DNA of 64,000 bases, taken from the NCBI GenBank assembly GCA_019914995.1, contig CM034127.1, positions 8,432,001 through 8,496,000 of the forward strand, given 5' to 3'. Position 1 is the stretch's first letter; each line of letters opens with the position of its first letter. This document shows positions 49,608 to 60,750 of this stretch, piece after piece. The stretch is from Acanthochlamys bracteata (Eukaryota > Streptophyta > Magnoliopsida > Pandanales > Velloziaceae). Both the position numbers and the translations under genes were made by a program. Below the pieces are notes generated by a model that was given only the letters and a program-made list of their open reading frames with translations, was not told where the DNA came from and searched no databases.

Positions 49608-51628
49608 CTGAACTACGGGGTTTCTTAGGGCTTACGAGATACTACCGGCGTTTTGTCAAGAACTACGGTGCCATTGCAGCACTATTGACTGATCTTCTTC
49701 AAAAGAATGCCTTCAGTTGGTCCGTCCAAGCAGAGGAAGCCTTCGTGCAGCTGAAACAGACCATGACAGCTACACCAGTCCTTGCAGCACCAGACTTTTC
49801 CAAATCCTTCACAGTTGAGACCGACGCATCAGGCCGAGGCATTGGCGCGATTTTGTCACAAGAGGAGAGACCCATCGCCTACTACAGCAAGGTATTATCA
49901 GCCACTGCCTTAGCCAAGTCAACATACGACAGGGAGTTGATGGCGTTAGTACATGCGGTACAGAGATGGAGACCATACCTCCTAGGCAGACATTTTACTA
50001 TCAAGACTGATCACATCAGCCTGAAATATCTGTTAGAGCAGAGAATATCAACTTCAGATCAACAAAAATGGTTAGTAAAACTCCTTGGATATGACTATAA
50101 GATTGAATATCGTGCAGAAAAACCGAATCTTTGCGGCCAGATGCACTATCTCGGCGACAGGAGGCTCATTGTCGCTTCCATCACCACCTGCGAAGCAACA
50201 TTGCAGGGCGACTTGAGACAGGCTCAAGAAGAAGATCCCAATATGGTTATGTTTCTACAAGCAGCCAGAGGAGGGGATAGGGCTGATCTCTCTGTAGCGA
50301 ATGGCCTCTTGCTACAGTATGGCCGTATAAGGATCCTTAATAGCTTATCCTTACGTAGACAGCTTCTCTTTGAAGCCCACAATTCAGCAAGAGGTGGCCA
50401 TGGTGGGCAGTTTAGGACTCTCAAGCGATTGAACCAACAATTTTACTGGCCCGGCATGTCGAAGGACGTTCAGACGTACATTGCAGCGTGTTCTACGTGT
50501 GCAAGGTCTAAGGCCAGCTCTCTCAAGCCCGCTGGATTGCTACAGCCCCTACCAATTCCCTCTATGGTTTGGGCAGACATTTCGATGGATTTTGTTGAAG
50601 GGTTACCGCGCTCAGAAGGAAGGGATGTCATATTAGTGGTGGTAGACCGCTTATCTAAATATGTTCATTTTCTTCCTCTACAACATCCATACACTGCAGA
50701 AAGTGTAGCATCTATATTTGTTCGAGAGGTGGTGCGATTGCATGGGCTTCCCTCTTCTATCGTGTCGGACCGTGACTCGATTTTTCTGAGTTCCTTTTGG
50801 CAAGAGCTCCATCGTCTTCAAGGAACAATGCTTCATATGAGTACTGCATACCACCCACAAACGGATGGACAATCGGAGGTAGTTAATAGGTGTTTGGAGG
50901 CCTATTTGCGTTGTTTTGTGGGAGAGCAACCAAAGAGATGGATGCAGTGGCTTCATTGGGCAGAGTACTCCTATAATACTAGTGTTCACACGGCCACACG
51001 AACAACTCCATTTGAAGCTGTGTATGGGCGCCCACCACCCCCATTAGTATCTTTTGCATATAGGCCGGAGTGTTCTGATGTGTTAGACGTCCAGCTACGG
51101 GCGCGCGAAGCGAATCTTCGAGACTTAAAATACCACCTTGCTAGAGCTCAGAATCGCATGAAACAACAAGCTGATGGACATCGGCGAGAGAAAAGTTATG
51201 AGATTGGAGATTGGGTTTTCGTTAAGCTTCAACCGTACCGCCAGTCTTCCTTGTCTAATCGTAGCTTTCATAAGCTACGACACAAGTATTATGGGCCTTT
51301 CCGCATTATCAGCCGTGTGGGGCAGGTTGCATATCGGCTTGACTTGCCTCAAGAATCACGCATTCATCCTGTCTTTCATGTTTCGCAACTGAAAGATGGT
51401 CGTTATCATCCACCAGAGATCGCAGCGCAACTGCCCGAGCTTCCAGCTGAAGATTTAAGTGATCCAACAGAAGACACACCGCAACTCACTTCTGCTAGAC
51501 TCGAGGACGAGTCTTGTCTCCAAGGGGAAGGGAATGATGTACCTGAGACTGAAGTCCAAGTTGCTAGACCACAACGGAACCAAAGAAAGTCCAGGAAGGG
51601 ATGCAGCACTTGTATTGGTTGCAAGTGA
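49604..51628 (+). pseudogene. Gypsy RNase H and integrase, tail running into 3' LTR
   Basis: The longest intact piece (about 670 codons). Connection LRGFLGLTRYYRRFVKNYG; RNase H acidic residues in VETDASGRGIG, YDREL and TDH; a short out-of-frame patch near 50125-50160; integrase zinc finger H-x-H type GGHGGQFRTLKRL with CSTCARSK; catalytic D-D-E around WADISMDFVEGLP, SDRDSIFLSSFW and GQSEVVNRCLEAYL. The C-terminal 31 residues, ending in a basic Cys motif GCSTCIGCK, are encoded inside the 3' LTR. Confidence 0.92.
51521..51534 (+). other. Polypurine tract
   Basis: AAGGGGAAGGGAA directly abuts the 3' LTR; primes plus-strand synthesis in LTR elements. Confidence 0.9.
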
Positions 51629-51936
51629 AGTGGCAACAGAGAGTTTTCAGGATTGTTGTTATCCATCAAGTCCAAATAGTAGAGTTTGATTTAATTCCAA
51701 TAAGGAGTGTAGTGTAGGAACTCCATATGAGTTCAACTTCTTATCGCAATAAGTGTTAGAGTCCCTTAAGGACTCTAACAGCGGATGTAGTATAAATGAG
51801 CGCAGGCTCCTCCAGAAGAGAAAAAGAACAAATTATTTCTTTCAATTCTAATCTTTTCATTGCAAGTTTACTTCAGCTTTATCGTTTCTGCATCTACTTT
51901 CTTCTATAATCACAATTTCTTTGATATAGCATATCA
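51535..51936 (+). repeat. 3' LTR
   Basis: Same sequence as the 5' LTR apart from seven substitutions and a TTG insertion (TTGTTGTTATCC against TTGTTATCC). Confidence 0.95.
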
Positions 51937-51941
51937 GAGAG
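51937..51941. repeat. Target site duplication GAGAG, right
   Basis: Five bases directly after the 3' LTR, identical to 46499-46503. Confidence 0.9.
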
Positions 51942-52272
51942 TTGTAGTAGTATGCAATGACGACTTCGGCAATGGCATATGCTTGGGAGGAATAGGGTTT
52001 TGTTTGAGAGAGAGACTCCTTGTTTGCTCGGAAGGTTCAAAGAAATCTTCAGGTCATGTCTGCAGTGGCTGTAGGTACAATTTCCAATTTGCACCAAAAC
52101 GTTCTTTTTGAAAAAAATGACGGTCAAGAAACTATTCATGTTTGATTCATGTTACGCATTTCTTTATAGGAATTGTTATTTTTTTTTAGCAATGAATAAT
52201 ATCAAGCCAATACATGGCCGTATAAACAAACAATCATTAGCTTATCGAGAAGAAAGAGTTCACATATTATTT

Positions 52273-52845
52273 CTCTGCGGTAGGGGTGACAACTCCGGTA
52301 TATGAATCGGTTTCGAATCAGATCTCCTATAATAATCAAATTAGAATTATTCAATTCTAACATGATCTATTTATTTATATAGGTCTGTCAATTTTAACCT
52401 AACTTTCTTATAATCGGATTAAATTCGAATTGATCTATTTAATAATTAAAATTATTAAAATAAATTTATAAATATTAATTTTTGGCAATAATTAATTATG
52501 ATATATTTTAAAAAAAAAATATTAAGTTTGGTAAAATTTATAAATTAAGTAAAAATTAGTTAAATTAGGATAAATTAAAAATATATACATACAAATTAAA
52601 TTCAAATTTTATATTATTATTTTTTAATTATTAAATAATATATACTATATAAATAGTTAAACGGATCAATCCGAATCTGATCCGAACCCGTTTAATATTT
52701 TTAGATAATTTCGGATTGAACCCGTTTAATATTTTTAGGTCAATTTCGGGTATTCAAATTGACCCGAACTTGACTAAGTGACACGAACCTAACTTTTTCG
52801 GATCAGATTCGGATCGAGTCGAAATTTGCCACTCCTACTCTACAG
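52273..52845. mobile_element. hAT-like MITE, TAGGGGTG type
   Basis: Left end TAGGGGTGACAA at 52281; the right end read on the minus strand from 52837 is TAGGAGTGGCAA. Flanks CTCTGCGG (52273-52280) and CTCTACAG (52838-52845) match at 6 of 8 positions, consistent with an aged 8-bp hAT target duplication. No coding sequence inside. Confidence 0.65.
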
Positions 52846-53710
52846 TAAGCGTCAACTAGAATACTTTATTTTGGGCCTTGTGTAACTTACACTTCAAACT
52901 CATCGTGAACTTTCAATTCACTCTTAGACTAAATTAAAACACAAAATTTAAATTTAACTTTTTTTGCAAAAAAATCACTTTTTGAATTCAAATTTTAAAA
53001 CTAAAATTTCACTTTTAAGCTCACTTATAATTAAAATAAATACAAATTTACTTTTTATCAAAAACATTTTAAACACTAAATATATTCTTTACAAAATCCC
53101 TTTTTAATAATAAATTTAATACCAAGATAAACAGGCCCTTAACAAGTGATGCAATATATAATTCAACATAAGCAAATTAAAATATGTAGAAATAAAGATG
53201 CACAAATAGGCCGTACCAACCGGGCCGGCCCGCGGTCTGATCAATCAGCCCGGCCTAAGCTTGCTCGACCGGATAAACAGTGGCAGGATTGGACCGAGCA
53301 GGCCTCTAGTACTGTTTTATTGACCGGTCACTGTTGACATCAACGTGACTTTGACTTAGTCAATACTGACCAAGTCAAAAAAATAAATAATTTTTAATAA
53401 TAATTATAATATTTTTCTATATTTAATAATATTTTTAAAATATATTTTAATTTTTTATTTAAAAAAAATAAATATAACAGGTTAACGGGCCAAATCAGGC
53501 GTCAAATTTTGCCCCCGAGTTGGCCTGTTTTTACACCTCTATTTAGGAGTGCTTATTAAAAGTGTCTGAAATGAAAAATATTTTTGTCCTATTTCAAAAA
53601 ACGAGTTTTACTTGTTTTCATCTAAAAAAATAAAAATAATCAATAACAAAAACTTACGACTTAAAATTTTCTATACTTTCTAAAATTTTAAATAAATTCT
53701 GTAAAATATT

Positions 53711-53872
53711 ACAGAAAATTTATTAAAAAATATAAAGTTGAAAAATGCTTTATGAGAAAGCACAGCCAAACACGCCTATAGTTCATACAGTACAGAAAGT
53801 TTATTAAAAAATGTAAAGTTGAAAAATGCTTTATGAGAAAGCACAACCAAACACGCCTATAGTTCATACAGA
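53711..53872. repeat. 81-base tandem duplication at a MITE end
   Basis: Units 53711-53791 and 53792-53872 share ATGCTTTATGAGAAAGCAC and CCAAACACGCCTATAG with only a few mismatches. The unit is the terminal part of the AT-rich repeat family plus host flank. Confidence 0.8.
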
Positions 53873-54140
53873 ACATATTGTAAATCAATTCAAAGAAGAT
53901 AATAGATGCAGAGTAAGTATTACCTTTTATTAAAAGCCTTCTGCTATATGTTAACAGCAGCAGGCCCCTACAATTTTCAAGTGAATTATGGAATTATGGT
54001 TAGCCAATTTGAATTACAGGTAGATATACCTTCTTGCAGTATTACATGGATTATGTTAAGCCATTTGAAAAGGAAAAACAGAACAAAGGAAAAAAGAGAG
54101 TAAGAAAAATATCACAGGCATTACCAATAAAGAAAACTAA

Positions 54141-57100
54141 CTAGTTACTCGACCTTAGAAAATTTGGATCAGGGCATGGCATTATACCCCATTTTTTCCG
54201 GACATCATCCAAGTTCTCATGGAAGTGCTTCTCGTAGTATATGGACATCAGGTCTGTGCATCTCAACCCAGCTCGAGTAGCCCAAGGGAAGTAGTGCTTG
54301 AAGAAGAGAGACCTCTGTCTCTCATTGAACCTTACTGTCCCTCCAACAACAGAGAGCATACACATTGGAAGAAGCATTTGCTCAAACTCCACCACCTTGA
54401 GGGAAGACTCGCCTAACAAATTTGTTGGGAGGCCAAATAACGTGTGCCAAAAGTCGTGTACTTCACGAGCCCTAGTTGCCACATAGGCTAACTCATCCGT
54501 ATCCATAAATCGCACTGGAGGACGATCATCTGGAGAAAAATTCCTTGATCCCATAAATCTTGCATACGCCCAACCAAAAGTGTTCTCTGGCATGTCCCAT
54601 GCATGGGATACTTGTGAGGTGATAACACGGGGTTTTTCCAAAAGGACTTGCTGAAGCATTAATAAAGTAAATATTATAATTGATGCATTCTCCTTAGAGT
54701 ACATCATTACAGCAAGATAGACAGAATGCAATTAGCTGTACCCAGTTCATTAAATCACAAGCAAGTTGTGACCAGATTTAATTAAAATCATCCTATAATA
54801 CCCATGAACCATTTATGAATTTAGAAGGTTGGCTTCTCTTAACAAGCAGGAGTTAGACCATATTCTTATACTTATATATCCAAAAAAATATACTTATATA
54901 TTTCTTTGGATATACTTATATAGCCAAAAATATAAGCAAACCAGTAAAAACTCTTAAATGAAGGACAAAGAAATTGCAAAGATTGTTAAAATCTTTATAC
55001 TTATATATCCTAAAGGAAGATACTGCAGAAGGATGGGTAGAAAGAGCTCACAGATGTAGAATAAGATGACTAGAAAAGAGGTAGAATGAAAATCTTATGA
55101 TTGTGTTGCTCCTTACTCGGTACATTTCTCTACTCGCGTCCTTATTCTCTCTTCATTTTATATATAAAATTTTCTATTTTTTTAATTAACATAGGATTTC
55201 AGGTACATATGCTAGATTTACTACCACCAGATTACAGCTTATTAGGCATGGTGGTATCTTGTTCAGCTCTGTTAATTAATGGGTGCATCTAAGCATTAAT
55301 TCCTACTACAAAGATATATTGGGTCAAGTACTAAGCTAGTGCTTATCACTACTTTTCTTTCATCATATTCAGTCCCTCAACAACGTCTAACCTTAGCTTC
55401 AACAGAAAAGACTCAGAGAATTATCGAATAAAGTGATAACAATTATTAGTTTTATACACACTCAAGGCCATCTGATCCTAAGGGTCGGAAAATTTTAGAA
55501 TACTCAAACATGCAGAATTTTTAATTACAGAAAGAAAATAAAGATATACAAAATGTCTATATATGATTTTGCTGCCAAAACTTTCTCCGTTCACGGCAGC
55601 ATGCAATACAAAATAATAAAACTAAAGCATATTTTTGTGGAGAAGAGACATAATGAAAGAGCTTGGAAGTTTCTTTTTTAGGAAATCCCTAAACGTTTAT
55701 TAAAGAAAACTAAAACTTACAACGAAAGCACAAAGCACTTCAGAGGATTGCTCTTCTGAAAAACCGGTATCTTCTGCAAACTTTAATAAACATATTTATA
55801 TAATAGTGACCAGAGATTACTTAACCTCGGGTTAAGTCATAAAGTTACCAGGGTTTATAAAAGATTTCTTCTAACTATTCTCTGATTGAGTCCCTTAACT
55901 CTAATTGCTTTTGGACGAATTTGTTTCTCATAAATTAATTTAAAAGTAACTCTGGTTAATTAATTCTAATAAGATTCTATCTTTCAGAAGCAATTTTCAC
56001 TTAATTTTGGATCAAGGCCATGTTCGAAATTCAGATTTGAAATGTTATTTATGTCAGCACATTGATTGGGTTACGACATGAGACTTACCGTACCGAGAGT
56101 TCTTTCGTATTCATTCGAATCTAAATCTATCTTCATTGGAGGGGTTCTTTGAATAACGCAAGTTCTTTCATAGTTTCCTTTACCAAGCGTTTCATGTCTC
56201 TTTTTTTAATTATTGTTCGTCTTGGCTGTACCTTATATAGGTATGAAGGAATTACATGAATGGTATGCGGAGGAATGTTCTGTGTCCAAATTGGTTCTAG
56301 TAATTGTTTGATTTTTACTACATTCTCCGAAGTCGTCTAGTTATATATTTGTGAATGCAATTTTTTCTGAATTGTCAGAGATATCCAGATTTGATAAGTC
56401 CTTATCGGTCACCAGTGGAACCAAACAAGTCACTTATTTCTTAGCACAAATGATCGTTTTTCTACTCAGAACAAGTAACTGCTGTTTCTAAAGTTTGTTT
56501 TTAACTCCTCAGCAGGTTGGATGCTGCTTACTGGATATAATCCAGCCTTAAATGTATTAATTGCTTCTCCAGATCTGCCTACTTATGAAGAAGCTGCGCC
56601 TTCTCTTGCCTAAGATATGCTATATTCTCATTCAGTTTCTTCACTGTACTTGCTAGAATGGTGTAATGGTCACAAAAGACGATTATCTCTGAGGTGTCCT
56701 TTGTAATCTTGTAAGATACTTGGGTTCTATGTATACAATTCTTAAAAAAAAAAAAAAAATTATGCCTAATTGCTGCCTAACTAAGTCTAAACTTTAGAGA
56801 AATGATGAAATTCTTAACAAGATGCATTAGGAGATGCATTTACGCTATCTACTACTTCTGGCTAGATTTAGTTACAGTAGTTGATAATGTAAATGCATTT
56901 CTTAATGCATCTTATAAGAATTTTTTATCATTTCTCTGAAGCATTAGACTCAGTTAAACATCAATTAGACATAAATTTTTATTTTATATTTTCTCTAAAA
57001 ACTGCACACATAGACCCCAACTATCTTACAAGATTACAAAGGACACTTTAGAGAAAACCATTTTTGTGACCCTTACACCACTCTAGCAAGTAGAGTGAAG

Positions 57101-59093
57101 AAACTGAATGAGAACATAGCCTATCTTCGGCAACAGAAGGTGTAGCTTCTTCATAAGCAGGCAGATCGAGACAAATAGTTAATACAGGTAAGGCTGGATT
57201 ATATCCAGTAAACAGCCTCCAAACTTGCTGAAGAGTTAAAACAAACTATAGGAATAGCAGTTACTTGTGCTGAGAAATAAATAGAAACAATGATCACTTG
57301 TGTGAGAGACAAATAAGCTAGTTCGGTTCTACCGGTGACCGATAAAGACTTATCAAATTCGGAGATCCTTGACAATTTGAGAAAAATTACATTTACAGGT
57401 ACACAACTAAATGGCTTCGGAGAATGTAATAAGAACCAAGGATTAATAGAACCATTTGGGACACAGAACAATCCTCCGCATACTTTCATGTTATTCTTTC
57501 ATACCTGTATAAAGGTACAACCAAGACGAACAATAATTAGAAAAATAGACATGAAACTTTTGGTAAAGGTAACCATAAAAGAATTGAAGTTATTCAAAGA
57601 ACCCCTTCAGAGGAAGATAGACTTAGATTCAGATTCGGATGACTACGAAAGAATTCCCAATCCGATAAGTCTCGTGTCGCAATCCAATCAATGTGCTGAC
57701 ATAGACAACTTTTTAAGTCGGAATAGCGAACGTGACCTTGGTCCAGAATTCAGAGAAGATTGCTTCTAGATGATAGAATCTTACTAGAATTAATTGACAA
57801 GAATTATTTTATGAAAAAAAAATCGCAGAAACCATACCATATTTAATTTATGAGAAGCAGATCCGTCCAAAAGCAACTAAAGTTAATGAAACTCAACCAG
57901 AGTATAGTTAGAAGGAATCTTTTGTAAACCCTAGTTATTTTATGACTTAATCCGAGATTATAGTAACCTCTAATCACTCTTGTATAAATGTATATATTAA
58001 AATTTGCAAAAGACATTGGATTTTCTGAAGAGCAATCCTCTGAAGTGCTCTATAATTTCGTTGTGAGTTTTAGTTTTCTTTAATAAAAGTTTAGGGATTC
58101 CTCGAAAAGAAAACTCACAGGCTCTTTCATTATGTCTCTTCTCCACAAAATATGTTTTAGTTTCATTATTTTGCACTACATATAGCATGTTGTCGTAAAC
58201 GAAAAAAGTTTTGGCAGCAAAATATGTATAGACATTTTGCATATCTTTATCTTGTTTCTGTAATTAAAAACTCTGCACGTTTGAGTATTATAAGATTTCC
58301 TTGAACCTTACGATCAGATGGCCTTGAGTGTGTATAAAACTAAAGCTTGTGTTATCACTTTACCTGGTATTTCTCTGAGTCTTCCTTATTAAAGCATGTA
58401 GAAGCCAAGGTTAGGCGTGTTTAGGCGTTGTTGAGGAACTGAACATGATGAAAGGAAAGTAGTAATAAGCGCTAGCTTAGTACCTGGTTCGAGACATCCT
58501 TGTAATAGGGATTAATGCTTAGATGCACTCATTAATTAGTAGAGCTGAAGAAGATACCGCTATGCCTAAGAAGCCAAGAGTCTAATCTAGTGGTAGCAAA
58601 TCTGGCATATATACCTAAAAGCTTATGTTAATTTCTTTTGAAAAAACAACTGAATCTTTGCTTACAATTTCAATATACTTTACATCAGATTATCAACCAA
58701 GGAAGTATTTTATCTTTTTCTTCCTCATGTTACTTTCAAACCACAAGGTCATATGGAAAACATATATGCTTCATCAGATCAAAGCTATTTCGTTTCATGG
58801 AAACAACTGATAATTGAATCTTTCCAACCAAATTAATGTAGCAAAAGCATAGATACTTTCAAATCAACGAATCCATAAACACTCTCCCCAAAATATAATA
58901 AAAATGTTACCTTTCCTTCAGGGTGGTCCTTCATTCGCTGAAGCACTCTCTGGAAAGCTGGTTTTCCAGTGGTCTCTCCAAGCGCCGCAATCAAGTCTGC
59001 CCTTTTCGGATCCATCAGAGCACCGAACGCTGATCCAAGAGCTACTGCTGCTTGCTGCCATCCCTTGAGATGAACTCCTGCTCTCTCTATCAT
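54141..59093 (-). CDS. COQ4: COQ4: mitochondrial ubiquinone biosynthesis protein
   Basis: Two exons on the minus strand: 59093-58911 and 54650-54141 (693 nt, 230 aa), joined by one GT-AG phase-0 intron of 4260 bases. COQ4 is a peripheral inner-membrane protein of the CoQ synthome; recent work on the human protein assigns it a C1 decarboxylation/hydroxylation role. Visible: the N-terminal helix region [36 protein letters not shown], and the diagnostic metal site H-D-x2-H-x11-E at His126, Asp127, His130 and Glu142 ([18 protein letters not shown]). It ends [18 protein letters not shown]. Length equals plant COQ4 without a long presequence, as in Arabidopsis. The intron contains a large inverted repeat (separate entry). 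Confidence 0.94.
55183..58637. repeat. 3.45-kb inverted repeat (palindrome) inside COQ4 intron
   Basis: Left arm about 55183-56868 and right arm about 56869-58637 are reverse complements throughout, with almost no spacer at the centre near 56868. Matching anchors: 55273 with 58530 (TGCATCTAAGCATTAAT), 55462 with 58330 (ACTCAAGGCCATCTGAT), 55643 with 58135 (GAGAAGAGACATAATGAAAG), 55743 with 58041 (TTCAGAGGATTGCTCTTC), 56190-56210 with 57520-57545 (AAGACGAACAATAATT), 56406 with 57340. Mismatches and small indels occur every few bases to tens of bases, so the duplication is not recent. Degenerate coding-like sequence is present in both arms. Confidence 0.88.
57335..57769 (+). pseudogene. Unassigned coding remnant in right palindrome arm
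   Basis: A stop-free run of 144 codons with [18 protein letters not shown], then an acidic [13 protein letters not shown] stretch. The mirrored copy in the left arm (about 55990-56410, opposite strand) has stops and frameshifts. Upstream of it both arms encode a Leu/Glu/Lys-rich coiled-coil-like segment. Layout suggests a decayed retroelement or an endogenous pararetrovirus-like sequence, but I see no RT, protease or zinc-knuckle motif, so no family is assigned. Confidence 0.35.
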
Positions 59094-60534
59094 TCCTTCT
59101 CTTTGATGTCAACAATAGTTCCTAAAAATTTTCAACTGGTTTGATTCAATTAATCACTTTTAAAACCTTCGAATGAGAGATAAGAGAAAACATCGTTGGT
59201 TTAAAAACTTGGTTAGTTCGGTTTCAATTATCCGGACCAGCTGTCACGACCCCAACATGGAGAATAAATCAAATTCAGATATGATCAACCGTGCGTTTTA
59301 GAATTACCTATAAAATAAAATTTTTTTAAAATAAAAAATATTTTTATTTTTTTTAAAATAAATTATATTTTTTATTTTAAATAATAAAAATATGTAATAA
59401 AAAATTTTTATTACGTAAAATGTTTTTATACTTTTTAAATTTTTAAATAAATTTTCTAAATATTTATAAAATATATATTAAAAAATATAAAATAAAAAAT
59501 TAAAAAATTTGTCAGAAAAATGAAAAGCAAATGCACCCTAAAACTTGGCCTACCTCATTCGAAGAAATTTTACTTCTAACTTATTTCAATATCATTTTTT
59601 TTCCCAAAAACTTTACTTTTACAAATCATATTTTATTCTAAAACTTTTATTTATAAACTTATTTTAATAAATAGTAAAACATAAAAACTAAATTTACTTT
59701 TACATTCAGTATTTTAGAAAATTTATATCTTATAAACTTATTTTTAAAAACTAATTTTTACTTAGAACATGTTTAAAATGTATGTAATTGAATTTCACAA
59801 AACTGAATTTTGTGAAAGTGAAGTTCAATGAAAAATAAAGTATGGTGGAAGTAGAGTTCAAAGTGATATTTAAAACAAATGAAGTAAAATTTGAAGTTAA
59901 ACATTGATAGATGTGAAATTTGATGTGAAAGTAAAAATAGAATTCGGAATAATAATTAAAATACATGAAATAATTGAATTCAAAATTTGGAGGAAAAATA
60001 TAAAATTCTGTGTACTTGAAACAAATCCTCGGTGCATATCTACTACCATATGAAATCACCTTCTCACCAAAACATTTACTTTTAATTTATTTTCAGAAAA
60101 AAATAAACAAAAATCTAAACTTAGTCTTTCCGCTAAAATAAGACTATTAAAATTTAAATATTAAAACTAAAAATTTTACTTACAAACTTACTATTATACA
60201 AAATAAATATAAAAATATACTTTTAATAAATTTATTTTAAACTCTAAATTATTTTTCATAAACTCAATTAGAAAGTGTTTAACACAATGTAAACAGAATC
60301 ACAACCTAACCCAATACTCGACTCCAACTTAACTAGTACCGAAATTTTTGGAAATTTTGACAATTTCTTCCTTACAAACTCAAACAAATTTTGAGTAATT
60401 AAGCGCCGGACGAAATCGAAAGCGACAAGGCAAGAGCGTAATGGATTAGTAAGGAACGCGACTCATCGTGGCGATCGCGTGCACTTCGAACTCGAGCTTC
60501 AGCGAGTGGATGGAGAATGGAGATGAAGGTAAAT
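59094..60534. other. COQ4 promoter, then AT-rich repeats
   Basis: COQ4 promoter and leader are at 59094 to about 59250. 59300-59540 is an AT-rich MITE-like copy almost matching 43850-44060. 59560-59760 and 60060-60275 resemble the AT-rich repeat at 14282-14512. 59760-60020 is rich in GAATTTCA/TGAAATTC-type motifs in both orientations and may be a further small MITE. No gene is seen. Confidence 0.5.
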
Positions 60535-60750
60535 TCATGATAGCCAGAAGCTGATTCACGATCATCTGCATCTCGTTGAGGTAAGCAATTGAACTTCCCG
60601 CAACATACGTTAAATTCACAGACCTCTAATCTAGAACACCTTGTTGCCGGCTGTTTTCCTCTTGTATAGCTCCTCAATTTTCCCTTAGAAGGACTTTGCG
60701 CTCGTATATGAGACTAGGTGACAGACGTTGTCGTCAAGTTACTTCCATAT
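60535..60750 (-). pseudogene. Ty1/copia gag remnant
   Basis: The minus strand gives DDNVCHLVSYTSAKSF, then KIEELYKRKTAGNKVF, then AGSSIAYLNEMQMIVNQLLA in more than one frame and with stops. This is the order of the UBN2/gag_pre domain of copia retroelements (TAKEIW..LE.LY; SIAEHLNEMQ.IVNQL). Too short and broken to be active. Confidence 0.65.

Larger units (their letters stand above)
46504..51936 (+). mobile_element. Full-length Ty3/gypsy LTR retrotransposon (chromovirus/Reina-like)
   Basis: A 5.4-kb element with LTRs of 399 and 402 bases, a perfect 5-bp target duplication, a tRNA-iMet PBS and a polypurine tract. Domain order is gag, protease, RT, RNase H, integrase, which is Ty3/gypsy. The integrase C-terminus YGPFRIISRVGQVAYRLDLP and IHPVFHVSQLK is the chromoviral type and looks most like Reina; the clade is a judgement by eye. 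LTRs differ at 7 sites plus one 3-base indel, so the insertion is young. The coding region carries several stops and frameshifts and cannot encode a full polyprotein. Confidence 0.95.
51942..54140. other. Repeat-rich intergenic region
   Basis: No gene is recognised. It holds a hAT-like MITE (52273-52845), an AT-rich repeat (52865-53135) shared with 14282-14512, a second element with GC-rich sub-termini (53193-53541; ends TAAAGATGCACAAATAGGCC and, minus strand, TAGAGGTGTAAAAACAGGCC), and an AT-rich MITE-like copy with a tandem duplication (53540-53872). From 53880 on is COQ4 3' flank. Confidence 0.55.

Noticed and set aside
58833..59115. Alternative ORF over COQ4 exon 1 starting at 59115
   Set aside because: Different frame with no COQ4 similarity; the frame from 59093 matches the family from its first residues.
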